Shown here piece after piece: positions 51,472-59,240 of a DNA stretch of 64,000 nucleotides (within the stretch, counting starts at the first letter, position 1; every line of letters starts with the position of its first letter). Position numbers and translations under genes: made by a program. The notes under the pieces are model-generated. The model was not told where the DNA came from. It was given only the letters and a program-made list of their open reading frames with translations, and searched no databases. The DNA is from Plantactinospora mayteni (lineage in GTDB: Bacteria; Actinomycetota; Actinomycetes; Mycobacteriales; Micromonosporaceae): assembly GCF_016862935.1 (NCBI RefSeq), contig NZ_BONX01000018.1:62001-126000 (forward strand), in the 5' to 3' direction.

Positions 51472-52593
51472 CTACTCGATCCACTCGCCGGCGCGCATCA
51501 CCCGGACGACGTTCAGGTCGTCGTCCAGTACCACCAGGTCGGCCCGCCAGCCGGGCATCAGCGCGCCGACCCGCTGGCCGAGCCCGATCGCCCGGGCCGG
51601 GGTGGTCGCGGCCATCCGGCAGGCGTCCACCATGGACACCCCGGCCGCCACTGTCGCGCGCAGCGCCGCGTCCATGGTCAGTACGCTGCCGGCGATCGCC
51701 CCCGGCGAGGAGTCCGAAGTGGCCAGCCGGACGGTGCCGTCGGCCACCACCACCGGCTGGCCGCCCAGTTCGTACTCGCCGTCCGGCATTCCGGCGGCGG
51801 CCATCGCGTCGGTGATCAGCGCGGCCCGGTCCGGTCCGGCCACCCCGGCGGCGAACGCCAGCGTGCCCTGGTGCAGGTGTACGCCGTCCGCGACCAGCTC
51901 GCAGACCACGTTGGGGGAGCCGAGCAGCGCGAACACCGGCCCCGGCTCCCGATGGTGCGCGCTGGGCATGCCGTTGAACAGGTGGGTCGCCACGGTCGCC
52001 CCGGCGATCACCCCGGCGCCGGTCTGCTCGTACGTGGCGTCGGTGTGCCCGATCGCCGCGACGACCCGCCGGGAGACGAGTAGTTCGATCGCGGCCAGCG
52101 CGCCGGGCAGCTCGGGGGCGAGGGTGACCATCCGGACCGTACCGTCGCCGAGGGCGAGCAGTTCGGTCAGCTCGTCCAGGGACGGGGCGCGGAGGAACTT
52201 CGGGTTCTGCGCCCCGCAGCGCACCCCCGACAGGTAGGGCCCCTCGTAGTGCACGCCGGCCAGCACGCCCTCCTTGACCAGCGGCGCGTACGCCTCGGTG
52301 GCGTCCCGCATCAGCTCGTACGGCGAACTGACCAGGCTGGCCAGCATGCTGGTGGTGCCGTGCGAGAGGTGGAACGCGGCGGCGGCCCGGGCCGCGTCGG
52401 CGTCGCCGGTGGTGAAGGTGTGCCCGCCGCCCCCGTGACTGTGCATGTCCACGAAGCCGGGCACGATCCAGTGCCCGTCCCGGACGGACGGGTATTCGGC
52501 GACCGCCGAGATCCGATCGCCGTCCAGCTCCACGCATCCCTGCCGGATCACGCCGGTCGGGGTTACCACCTTGCCACTGACCCGGACGGTCAT
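51472..52593 (-). CDS. nagA: N-acetylglucosamine-6-phosphate deacetylase
   Basis: A 373-residue amidohydrolase removing acetate from GlcNAc-6-phosphate. The metal-site strand is VPGFVDMHSHGGGGHTFTTG. It continues with HLSHGTTSMLASLVSSP, GVHYEGPYLSGVRCGAQNPK, LAPELPGALAAIELLVSRRV, IGHTDATYEQ, THLFNGMPSAHHREPG and the catalytic Asp region LITDAMAAAGMPDGEYELGG. ATG 52593 has AAGGAGACG upstream. It is the last gene of the SIS-ROK-nagA operon and makes GlcN-6-phosphate, the substrate of the SIS protein. Confidence 0.93.
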   Translation of the reverse strand: MTVRVSGKVVTPTGVIRQGCVELDGDRISAVAEYPSVRDGHWIVPGFVDMHSHGGGGHTFTTGDADAARAAAAFHLSHGTTSMLASLVSSPYELMRDATEAYAPLVKEGVLAGVHYEGPYLSGVRCGAQNPKFLRAPSLDELTELLALGDGTVRMVTLAPELPGALAAIELLVSRRVVAAIGHTDATYEQTGAGVIAGATVATHLFNGMPSAHHREPGPVFALLGSPNVVCELVADGVHLHQGTLAFAAGVAGPDRAALITDAMAAAGMPDGEYELGGQPVVVADGTVRLATSDSSPGAIAGSVLTMDAALRATVAAGVSMVDACRMAATTPARAIGLGQRVGALMPGWRADLVVLDDDLNVVRVMRAGEWIE

Positions 52594-52656
52594 GTCGTCT
52601 CCTTGCTGCGCTCGTCGTCGCCATGACATATCAGACAGGGCCGACCGACGATCTCG

Positions 52657-53664
52657 TCAGGCCCGGTCATGTCGTCGTACCCGATTCAGGGTGTCGAGGG
52701 CGAGCAGGGCGGCGCCGAGGGAGCCGGCCTCGTCGCCGAGGGCCGCGCGCAGCAGCCGGGGCTCGGTCTGGAAGGTCAGCCGCTGCCGCAGCGCCACGCC
52801 GAGCGGGTCGAGCAGGTCGGCACCGGCCTCGGCCAGCCCGCCGCCGAGTACGACGACCTCGGTGTCGTAGAGCGCCTGGGCGATGGCCAGCCCGTCGGCC
52901 AGGGCGTCGATGGTCTCCCGCCACACCCGGGTCGCCGCCTCCTCGCCGCCGGCCGCCCGGGTGACCACCTCGGCGGCGGTCGCCGGACCACCGGTCAGCG
53001 CCGTGTAGCGCCGGCCGACCGCAGCGGCCGAGGCGACCGCCTCCAGACAGCCGCGCCGGCCGCAGCCGCAGACCGGCCCGTCGGGGCGTACCACGACGTG
53101 GCCCAGTTCGCCGGCGGCGCCGTGCGCGCCCGCGAAGGCCGACCCGCCGACCACGTGCGCGGCGGCGATCCCGGTGCCGATGGCCAGGAAGAGCACGTGC
53201 CGGGTGCCCCGTCCGGCGCCGAGCCGGGCCTCGGCGAGCCCGCCCACCCGCACGTCGTGGCCGAGCGCCGCGGGCAGGCCCAGCCGCGCGGTGAGCAGCT
53301 TCCGCAGGGGTACGTCCCGGAAGCCCAGGTTGGCCGACCAGATCGCCCGGCCGGTGGTCTCGTCGACCACCCCCGGCACGGCGAGCCCGACCGCGACCGG
53401 GGTGAGCCCGTCGGCCCGCGCCTTCCCGGTGAGCCCTTCGGCGACATCGAGGATGCTCTCCACCACGGCCGCCGGCCCGCGCTCGGCCCGGGTGTGGTGC
53501 CGTTCGGTGTGTACGACGCGCCCGTCGGGTCGGACCAGGGCACACTTCATCCCGGTCCCGCCGACGTCGAGCGCGACGACCACCTCCCCGACCCTGCCGC
53601 CGGCGGGCGCCTCGCCGGCTGGCGCGATGCCGGCTCCGGCGGGCGGCTCGGCGGGGTCGGTCAT
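52657..53664 (-). CDS. ROK-family sugar kinase (probable N-acetylhexosamine kinase)
   Basis: A 335-residue ROK kinase. The ATP motif is VVALDVGGTGMKCALV, the catalytic Asp is in ALGHDVRVGGLAEA, and the sugar and zinc sites appear in GAAGELGHVVVRPDGPVCGC, with CGCGRRGCLEAVAS forming the CxCGxxGCxE zinc motif. The 30-residue N-terminal Pro/Ala/Gly tail is extra. Next to nagA it most likely phosphorylates GlcNAc (or ManNAc). Its ATG overlaps the SIS stop (ATGA). Confidence 0.9.
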   Translation of the reverse strand: MTDPAEPPAGAGIAPAGEAPAGGRVGEVVVALDVGGTGMKCALVRPDGRVVHTERHHTRAERGPAAVVESILDVAEGLTGKARADGLTPVAVGLAVPGVVDETTGRAIWSANLGFRDVPLRKLLTARLGLPAALGHDVRVGGLAEARLGAGRGTRHVLFLAIGTGIAAAHVVGGSAFAGAHGAAGELGHVVVRPDGPVCGCGRRGCLEAVASAAAVGRRYTALTGGPATAAEVVTRAAGGEEAATRVWRETIDALADGLAIAQALYDTEVVVLGGGLAEAGADLLDPLGVALRQRLTFQTEPRLLRAALGDEAGSLGAALLALDTLNRVRRHDRA

Positions 53665-54590
53665 GCGAGGACCACGGACCGGGTGAGGTGCCGGGGCGCG
53701 TCCGGGTCGAGGCCGCGCCCCTTGGCCAGGGCGACCGCGAAGCGCTGCGCCAGGATCAGGTCGGCCATCGGGTCCAGCGGCGGCCGGCCCGCCGCCCAGC
53801 CGCCGATCACCGCGTGTACGCCGTTGGTCCGGCTGTGCACGAACGCCGCCCCGGTGGCCGCGATGTCCTCGGCCAGCCCGTCGGGGATCTCGCCGAACGC
53901 CCAGACCACCCGGCCCGGTGCGGCGATCGAGATCGGGCCGTGCCGGTAGTCCATCGCCGGGTACGCCTCGGCCCAGGCGGTGGCCGCCTCGCGGCACTTG
54001 AGCGCCGCCTCGTGGGCGATCCCGACCGTCCAGCCCCGGCCGAGGAAGGTGATCTGCTCCACCCGGGAGGGGTCGAACGGCAGCGGGGCGCGTACCGCCA
54101 CCTCGGCGTCGGCGGCCAGCGCGGTGATCCCGGTGCCGAGGTGGGTCCGGAGCAGGGCCAGGGCGCTGGTGGCGAACCGGGTCTGCACCACCGAGCGCTC
54201 GTCGGCGAAGGGCATCGCGACGGTCTGCTCGGCGAGGTCCACGGCCGGCGAGCCGGGGTCGCCGACGATCACGGTGCTCGGCCGGCGCCCGCGCAGCGCG
54301 GAGAGTACGTCCAGCACCTCGGTGGTGGTGCCGGACCGGGTGATCGCCACGACCCGGTCGTACCGGCGGTCGAGCGGGAACTCGGAGGACTGGAAGGCGT
54401 CGGTCTCGCCGTGCCCGGCGCGCTCGCGCAGCCCGGCGTACGCCATCGCCATGAACCAGGAGGTGCCGCAGCCGACGACGGCGACCCGTTCGCCGGGCCG
54501 GGGCAGTGCGGAGGTGGAGTCGGCGGCCAGCCCGGCGGCCTGTCGCCAGCACTCGGGTTGACTGGCGATCTCCGCGTCGACGTGGCCCAT
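53661..54590 (-). CDS. SIS-domain aminosugar-phosphate isomerase/deaminase-like protein
   Basis: A 309-residue protein with two SIS domains resembling the isomerase half of GlmS, without the glutaminase domain. It shows VAVVGCGTSWFMAMAYAGLR, AITRSGTTTEVLDVLSAL, ITFLGRGWTVGIAHEAALKC and YPAMDYRHGPISIAAPGR (GlmS has an equivalent ...KHGP). Such proteins (NagB-II, AgaS) deaminate GlcN-6-phosphate or GalN-6-phosphate to a ketose phosphate. Beside nagA and a ROK kinase it completes an amino-sugar catabolic path. ATG 54590 has GAGGAGC upstream. Confidence 0.88.
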   Translation of the reverse strand: MGHVDAEIASQPECWRQAAGLAADSTSALPRPGERVAVVGCGTSWFMAMAYAGLRERAGHGETDAFQSSEFPLDRRYDRVVAITRSGTTTEVLDVLSALRGRRPSTVIVGDPGSPAVDLAEQTVAMPFADERSVVQTRFATSALALLRTHLGTGITALAADAEVAVRAPLPFDPSRVEQITFLGRGWTVGIAHEAALKCREAATAWAEAYPAMDYRHGPISIAAPGRVVWAFGEIPDGLAEDIAATGAAFVHSRTNGVHAVIGGWAAGRPPLDPMADLILAQRFAVALAKGRGLDPDAPRHLTRSVVLA

Positions 54591-54680
54591 CGCAGCTCCT
54601 CGCGGGCGGGAGGCCGCACCGGCGGGGCGGCGCCATGTGACGGCGGACCGCCCTGCGCAATACGGCTCAGTTTGACGATC

Positions 54681-54704
54681 TTTCGCGCGTTATTCTGCGC
54701 GAAA
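54681..54704. promoter_or_regulatory. Operator-like site 1 of the amino-sugar locus
   Basis: TTTCGCGC-N8-GCGCGAAA, perfect 8-bp arms, in the divergent region between the SIS operon and the DeoR gene. It matches site 2 (54764-54787) at 18 of 24 positions, including the central TATT. Confidence 0.65.
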
Positions 54705-54763
54705 CATCACGGTCGTGGCAACCGTGTGCAGCTTCGCGCAGAACACAGTTTTGCGGCGGCGCG

Positions 54764-54787
54764 TTTCGCGCACTATTGTGCACGGAA
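54764..54787. promoter_or_regulatory. Operator-like site 2 of the amino-sugar locus
   Basis: TTTCGCGCACTATTGTGCACGGAA-type site aligned with site 1, 83 bp away. A further TTCGCGCAGAAC half-site lies between them (54733-54744). TATTGT (54775-54780) inside it could be the -10 of the DeoR gene. Confidence 0.6.
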
Positions 54788-54814
54788 TCTCCGCAACGAA
54801 GCTGGAGGCCCGGG

Positions 54815-55600
54815 GTGGACCGCTACGCGAGATGGAACGCGCTGCTCGAACTGCTGACCGACACCGGTCGGGTCAGTGTGGAGGACGCCGCCGCCCGGCT
54901 GGACGTGTCGCAGGCGACCATCCGGCGTGACTTCGACCAGCTCGCCCAGCAGCAGATGATCACGCGTACCCGGGGCGGAGCGGTCGCCAACGGCGTCTCG
55001 TACGACCTGCCGCTGCGCTACAAGACCGCCAAGCACTCGGCCGAGAAGCAGCGGATCGGTGCCGCCGCCGCGGCCCTGGTCGCCCCGGGGATGGTGGTCG
55101 GGCTCAACGGCGGCACCACCACCACCGAGGTGGCCCGGGGGCTGGCCGTCCGGCCCGACCTGAACAGCAGCGCCGACGGCGCCCAGTTGACCGTGGTGAC
55201 CAACGCGCTGAACATCGCCAACGAGCTGCTGGTCCGGTCCCGGATGAAGATCGTGGTGGCCGGCGGGGTGGTCCGGCCGCAGTCCTTCGAGCTGGTCGGC
55301 CCGCTCGGCGGCGCGTTGCTCCGCGAGGTCACCCTGGACGTGGCGCTGCTCGGGGTGGACGCCATCGACGTACAGCTCGGTGCGGCGGCGCATCACGAGG
55401 GCGAGGCGTCGATGAACAACCTGATGGTGGCTCGGGCCAAGCGCGTCGTGATCATCGCCGACTCCTCCAAGCTGGGCGGGCACGCCTTCGCCCGGATCTG
55501 CCCGATCGAGCGGGTCGAGACCCTGGTCACCGACTCGGGTGCCGACCCGGCGACGGTCCAGGCGTTCCGGGACGCCGGCGTCAGCGTCGTCTGCGCCTGA
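54815..55600 (+). CDS. DeoR/GlpR-family transcriptional regulator
   Basis: A 261-residue repressor. The N-terminal helix-turn-helix is WNALLELLTDTGRVSVEDAA, then ARLDVSQATIRRDFDQLAQQ, the DeoR signature. The sugar-phosphate-sensing DeoRC domain shows IGAAAAALVAPGMVVGLNGG with TTTTEVARGL, MKIVVAGGVVRPQSFELVGP and VVIIADSSKLGGHAFARI. GTG 54815 is chosen because GGAGG lies 9-10 nt upstream and the family N-terminus starts here. It is divergent from nagA/ROK/SIS and most likely represses that operon in response to an amino-sugar phosphate. Confidence 0.92.
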   Translation: MDRYARWNALLELLTDTGRVSVEDAAARLDVSQATIRRDFDQLAQQQMITRTRGGAVANGVSYDLPLRYKTAKHSAEKQRIGAAAAALVAPGMVVGLNGGTTTTEVARGLAVRPDLNSSADGAQLTVVTNALNIANELLVRSRMKIVVAGGVVRPQSFELVGPLGGALLREVTLDVALLGVDAIDVQLGAAAHHEGEASMNNLMVARAKRVVIIADSSKLGGHAFARICPIERVETLVTDSGADPATVQAFRDAGVSVVCA

Positions 55601-55728
55601 CCCACCGGAGCGTCTACCCCACCGGACCCGTCTACCCCACCGGACGGTCTACCCCACCGGACGGTCTACCCCACGGGACCGTCTACCTCACCTGAGCGCC
55701 TACCGCACCTGAGCGTCTACCCCACATG
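55601..55728 (+). repeat. 17-bp tandem repeat array after the DeoR gene (about seven units)
   Basis: Units of the type CCCACCGGACGGTCTAC (17-18 bp) run directly from the DeoR stop codon. Two central units are identical; the outer ones diverge (for example CGCACCTGAGCGTCTAC). It is non-coding and fills most of the interval before the next promoter. Confidence 0.85.
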
Positions 55729-55746
55729 GTCGATCTTGCTGGGCGC

Positions 55747-55777
55747 TTGACATGCTAAAGCTAATGGCCTTAGCTTT
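55747..55777 (+). promoter_or_regulatory. Leaderless promoter overlapped by an 8-bp-arm palindrome
   Basis: TTGACA (55747-55752) and TAGCTT (55771-55776), spaced 18 bp, with the ATG 7 nt after the -10. AAAGCTAA-N5-TTAGCTTT (55757-55777) covers the spacer and the -10, so a repressor binding there would block transcription. No TetR-like gene is adjacent. Confidence 0.7.
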
Positions 55778-55783
55778 GTGGCT

Positions 55784-56479
55784 ATGAAGAATCCTCGGCC
55801 CACCACGCCCTCGACACCTCCTGCCACTGCCACCCGCACCCGGCCCGGTGCTCTCCTGCTCGCCGCCACCGGCATCCTGTTCGTCCTCTATCCGGCCCTC
55901 CGGCCCTGGGAGGACGAATCCACCCTGGCCGGGGCGATCGCGGCGTTGGGTTCCACCGCGTGGGTGGCCTCGCACTTGTTCGCCATGATCGGCTTCATCC
56001 TGCTGCCGCTCGGGCTCCTCGCGCTGCGCCGAGCGGTCGCCGGCACCCCGGGCGAACGGCCGGCGGTCGCCGGGCTGCTGACCGCGTGGATCGGTGCCGG
56101 GCTGGTCCTGCCGTACTACGGCGCCGAAGACTTCGGCCTGAACGCCATCGCCCGCGAGGCCGCCGAGGGCCAGCGGTTCGACCTGCTCGCCGTGGTCGAG
56201 ACCGTACGCTTCAGTCCGGTCGCGGCCACCACCTTCGGGATCGGACTGCTCGCGCTCGCCGTCGGCGCGGTGCTGGCCGGGGTGGCGGTCTGGCGCTCGG
56301 GGACGCTGACCCGCTACAGCGGGATTCCGTTCGCGCTGGGATTCGCCCTGTTCCTGCCGCAGTTCTTCACGCCCGCCCCGGTGCGGATCACCCACGGCGT
56401 GCTGGTCGGGATCGGCTCGGCCTGGCTGGCCCGGGAACTGTGGAGAACGGAAACCCGCCAGCCCGCACAACTCAGCTGA
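55784..56479 (+). CDS. Five- to six-helix membrane protein, unknown
   Basis: A 231-residue integral membrane protein starting at ATG 55784, as the promoter indicates; an in-frame GTG at 55778 would lie only one base beyond the -10. Helices include GALLLAATGILFVLYPALRP, VASHLFAMIGFILLPLGLLA, LLTAWIGAGLVLPYYGAEDF, TTFGIGLLALAVGAVLAGVA and a last one near THGVLVGIGSAWLARELW. The conserved acidic loop GAEDFGLNAIAREA is between helices 3 and 4. No named family is recognised. Its stop codon lies inside a 13-bp repeat array. Confidence 0.75.
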   Translation: MKNPRPTTPSTPPATATRTRPGALLLAATGILFVLYPALRPWEDESTLAGAIAALGSTAWVASHLFAMIGFILLPLGLLALRRAVAGTPGERPAVAGLLTAWIGAGLVLPYYGAEDFGLNAIAREAAEGQRFDLLAVVETVRFSPVAATTFGIGLLALAVGAVLAGVAVWRSGTLTRYSGIPFALGFALFLPQFFTPAPVRITHGVLVGIGSAWLARELWRTETRQPAQLS

Positions 56480-56542
56480 ACAGATCCGCTGAACAACTCA
56501 CCCGAACAACTCACCCGAGCGACTCAGTCGAACGACTCAGTC
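56465..56542 (+). repeat. 13-bp tandem repeat (six units) spanning a stop codon
   Basis: Units GCACAACTCAGCT, GAACAGATCCGCT, GAACAACTCACCC (twice), GAGCGACTCAGTC and GAACGACTCAGTC. The stop of the membrane-protein gene (56477-56479) falls at the junction of the first two units. Confidence 0.8.
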
Positions 56543-56655
56543 GAAGGGCGGGCCGGAAGGGCCTCTCCGGCCACCAACGGGCGATGTGGACGAACCGGGC
56601 ATCGCCGTACGGTCTCTCCGTCCAAGTCCGAATCAGTGATGGCGAGGTGTTCCAG

Positions 56656-57180
56656 ATGACCGGACACGACGACGACCGGAGGCGGTTCCTGCGGCATGCC
56701 GCGGGTGCCGGCGCGGTGGCGCTCGGTGCGGCGGTAACCGCGAGCGGGGTGGCGGTGGGTACGGGCGGGCCTGCCGAGGCGTCCCCACTGGACCGCCGGA
56801 GGCAGGACAGCCCGGTCGTGGGTACCTGGCGTGGTGTCGTCACGTTGCCGCACGAGGACGAGGTGGCACTCTTCACCTTCCTGCCGGACGGCTTCTTCCT
56901 CTCCTTCGCCCAGGGGATGCACATCGCCACCGGGCGCTGGGAGCCCACCGGGCGGCGTACCGTCACGTTCACCCTCTGGCAGGTGCTGCCGGAGGACCTG
57001 AAGGGGATGCCGCTGCGCTACAACGGCGAGGTCCGGGCCCTGCACCACGCCGAGGTACGCGGCGACACGCTGACCAGCCAGGGCACCTACCGAGGGCTCG
57101 ACATCGACGGCAACGAGACCGGCCGGGGGCCGGTGAGCGCCCGGGCCACCCGGTTCGACATCAGCACCTTCTGGGCATAA
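56656..57180 (+). CDS. Tat-exported protein, unknown
   Basis: A 174-residue protein with a twin-arginine signal peptide (RRRFLRHAAGAGAVALGAAV, then an Ala-rich c-region ending near residue 37). The mature part is a small beta-rich domain (VVGTWRGVVTLPHEDEVALF, TFLPDGFFLSFAQGMHIATG, WEPTGRRTVTFTLWQVLPED, TSQGTYRGLDIDGNETG) that resembles lipocalin-like or DUF-type secreted domains. ATG 56656 is 7 nt after GAGGTG. The function is unknown. The last codons are duplicated just past the stop (17-bp repeat). Confidence 0.75.
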   Translation: MTGHDDDRRRFLRHAAGAGAVALGAAVTASGVAVGTGGPAEASPLDRRRQDSPVVGTWRGVVTLPHEDEVALFTFLPDGFFLSFAQGMHIATGRWEPTGRRTVTFTLWQVLPEDLKGMPLRYNGEVRALHHAEVRGDTLTSQGTYRGLDIDGNETGRGPVSARATRFDISTFWA

Positions 57181-57195
57181 GCACCTTCTGGGCAT
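57163..57195 (+). repeat. Direct 17-bp duplication across the stop codon
   Basis: AGCACCTTCTGGGCAT occurs at 57163-57178 and again at 57180-57195. The TAA stop lies at the junction, so the second copy is untranslated. Confidence 0.85.
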
Positions 57196-57214
57196 CCGGC
57201 GGACCGGGCCGGCC

Positions 57215-57314
57215 GACCCGGCTCAGCGGAGCAGACCGGCCGACCTGGCTCAGCGGGCCGGCCCGGCCGTCCCGGCTCGGCGACCGAGCCAGCCGTCCCG
57301 GCTCAGCGGACCAG
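57215..57314. repeat. Imperfect GC-rich repeats running into the response-regulator stop
   Basis: Repeats of the type CCGACCCGGCTCAGCGG and CCGTCCCGGCTCAGCGG occur about four times between the Tat-exported protein gene and the response-regulator gene. The last one includes the reverse-strand stop at 57303-57305. Confidence 0.6.
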
Positions 57315-57953
57315 GCCGGCGCGGTGCGCCAGGATCGCCGCCTGGACCCGGTTCGTGAGCTGGAGCTTGGCGAGCAGTCGACTGACGTGGCTCTTCACGG
57401 TGGCCTCGCTGAGATAGAGCCGCCGGCCGATGTCACTGTTCGTCAGGCCCTCGGCGAGCGCGACCAGCACCTCCCGTTCCTTGTCGGTCAACACGTCGAG
57501 CCGGCGGAGGGCGTCGTGCCGGTGCGGGTCGGCCGGCTCGGCGAACCGGTGCAGCAGCTTGCGGGTGACCTGCGGCGAGAGCATGGCGTCACCGGCGGCG
57601 GCGCTGCGTACCGCGGTGGCCATCTGGTCGGCGGTGGCGTCCTTGAGCAGGAAGCCGACCGCGCCGTGCCGGAGCGCCGTCGCCACGTACTCGTCGAGGT
57701 CGAAGGTGGTCAGCACGACCACCTTCGGCGGTACCGCGGACCGGGCCAGCGCGGCGGTCGCGTCGAGCCCGTCGGCGCGGGGCATCCGGATGTCCATCAG
57801 TACCACGTCGGGGCGCAGTTCGCGGGCCTGCCGTACCGCCTCGTCCCCGTTGCCGGCCTCGCCGACCACCTCGATGTCGTCATACGCGGCCATGATGGTC
57901 CGGAGCATCGCCCGGACCATCCACTCGTCGTCCACCACCAGCAGCCGGATCAC
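57303..57953 (-). CDS. NarL/LuxR-type response regulator
   Basis: A 216-residue two-component regulator. The receiver domain shows IRLLVVDDEWMVRAMLRTIM (acidic pair), VVLMDIRMPRADGLDATAAL (phospho-Asp) and VVLTTFDLDEYVATALRHGA, with K in FLLKDA. The LuxR helix-turn-helix is LTDKEREVLVALAEGLTNSD followed by IGRRLYLSEATVKSHVSRLL. The GTG start at 57953 overlaps the kinase stop (GTGA), so the pair is co-translated. Neighbouring membrane and ABC genes are on the other strand; they are plausible but unproven targets. Confidence 0.94.
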   Translation of the reverse strand: MIRLLVVDDEWMVRAMLRTIMAAYDDIEVVGEAGNGDEAVRQARELRPDVVLMDIRMPRADGLDATAALARSAVPPKVVVLTTFDLDEYVATALRHGAVGFLLKDATADQMATAVRSAAAGDAMLSPQVTRKLLHRFAEPADPHRHDALRRLDVLTDKEREVLVALAEGLTNSDIGRRLYLSEATVKSHVSRLLAKLQLTNRVQAAILAHRAGLVR

Positions 57954-59086
57954 CTGTGGACCTCCAGATCCGGGTCGGTCACCGGCAGCCGGGCCGACAG
58001 CTCGAACCCGCCGTCGGCCAGTTGGCGGGTATCCAGGGTGCCGCCGACCAGCCGGACGCGTTCGGCGATGCCGAGCAGTCCGTGCCCGCCGCCCGGCGCC
58101 ACCGACGGCGCACTGGTGCCGCCGTCGTCCCGGACCACCAGCCACAGTCCGTCGCCGTCCGACCCGACAGCCACGGTGGTACGGGCGTCGAACGCGTGCT
58201 TGTGCACGTTGGTCAGCGCCTCCTGCACCACCCGGTAGACCGCGTGCTGCACCAGGGCCGGGGCGGAGAGTCCGGCCTCGACGGAGAGTTCGACGGTGTG
58301 CCCGAGCGCCCGGGACGCGGCCACCAGCTCGGCCAGGTCGTCGAGGCCGGGCTGTGGGCGCAGCGGCGCGTCGGCACCGTCCCGCAGCACGCCGACCAGG
58401 GTACGCAGCTCGGCCAGCGCCTCCCGGCCGATGCCCTGGATCCGGCCGGCGATGGTCACCGCGTTCCGCCCCTGCGCCGACTCCAGCGCGGTGGCGTGCA
58501 GCACCATCAGCGCCACCCGGTGGGTGACCACGTCGTGCATGTCCCGGGCGATCTGGGCCCGCTCCTCGGCCCGGGCCTGGTCGATCCGGAGCCGCTCCTC
58601 GCGTTCGTTGCGCCGGACGCGTTCCTCCAGGTTCGCCAGCACCTCCCGGCGGGACGACAGGTAGAGCCCGACCAGCACCGGCAGGATGCAGAGCGCGATG
58701 CTGAGCGGTGCGCCCGCGTCGCCGCCGTTGGATCGCGAGATCGGCCAGGCCACCGCGATCACCATGACGGCGGTGAGCGCGATCCGCAGCCGGGCCGAGC
58801 GCAACTGGGCGCCGACGGCGTACTGCGCCAGGATCGTCCCGGGCCACGCCCCGACGACGGCCCAGCAGATCAGCGCGGAGCCCCACAGCAGCAGTGGCCG
58901 GTCGCGCCGGAGCAGTACGGCGAGTCCGGTGAGCAGCCCGAGAGCCGCGTTCACGGCCAGCGGGGCACGATGGTCGACGAGCGGGGAGCCCGCGAACAGC
59001 CCGGACTGGAACACGTCCCAGACGCCGGCCACCACACAGAGCGCCGCGAGCGGCAGGTCCACGGCGAGGCGCTGGCGGGGACCCAT
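57950..59086 (-). CDS. NarL-family sensor histidine kinase
   Basis: A 378-residue kinase. The N-terminal half has about five helices (DLPLAALCVVAGVWDVFQSG, LAVNAALGLLTGLAVLLRRD, ALTAVMVIAVAWPI, LSIALCILPVLVGLYLSS). The HisKA_3 dimerisation helix carries the phospho-His in AQIARDMHDVVTHRVALMVL. The HATPase has VVQEALTNVHKHA, VVRDDGG and GHGLLGIAERVRLVGG. ATG 59086 is chosen because the membrane domain starts there and TAGACT lies 8 nt upstream (leaderless). The ligand is unknown. Confidence 0.93.
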   Translation of the reverse strand: MGPRQRLAVDLPLAALCVVAGVWDVFQSGLFAGSPLVDHRAPLAVNAALGLLTGLAVLLRRDRPLLLWGSALICWAVVGAWPGTILAQYAVGAQLRSARLRIALTAVMVIAVAWPISRSNGGDAGAPLSIALCILPVLVGLYLSSRREVLANLEERVRRNEREERLRIDQARAEERAQIARDMHDVVTHRVALMVLHATALESAQGRNAVTIAGRIQGIGREALAELRTLVGVLRDGADAPLRPQPGLDDLAELVAASRALGHTVELSVEAGLSAPALVQHAVYRVVQEALTNVHKHAFDARTTVAVGSDGDGLWLVVRDDGGTSAPSVAPGGGHGLLGIAERVRLVGGTLDTRQLADGGFELSARLPVTDPDLEVHR

Positions 59087-59240
59087 GTCGGAGAAGTCTA
59101 GGCAGCTCGGCCTCGTACCGCCTCCGCCGTCGGATTCATCCGAAAGTAGTGCCGGGTCCCGGCATCGGGCGACCATCGGGCGGCGGGTCGAATCAGCTCG
59201 GCCGATGGCGGCCGGATCGGCCGAACCTAGCGTCGGAGGC

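Noticed and set aside
55601-55728. CRISPR-like array or coding repeat
   Set aside because: Units of 17-18 bp follow one another without spacers, and no long frame is kept across them.
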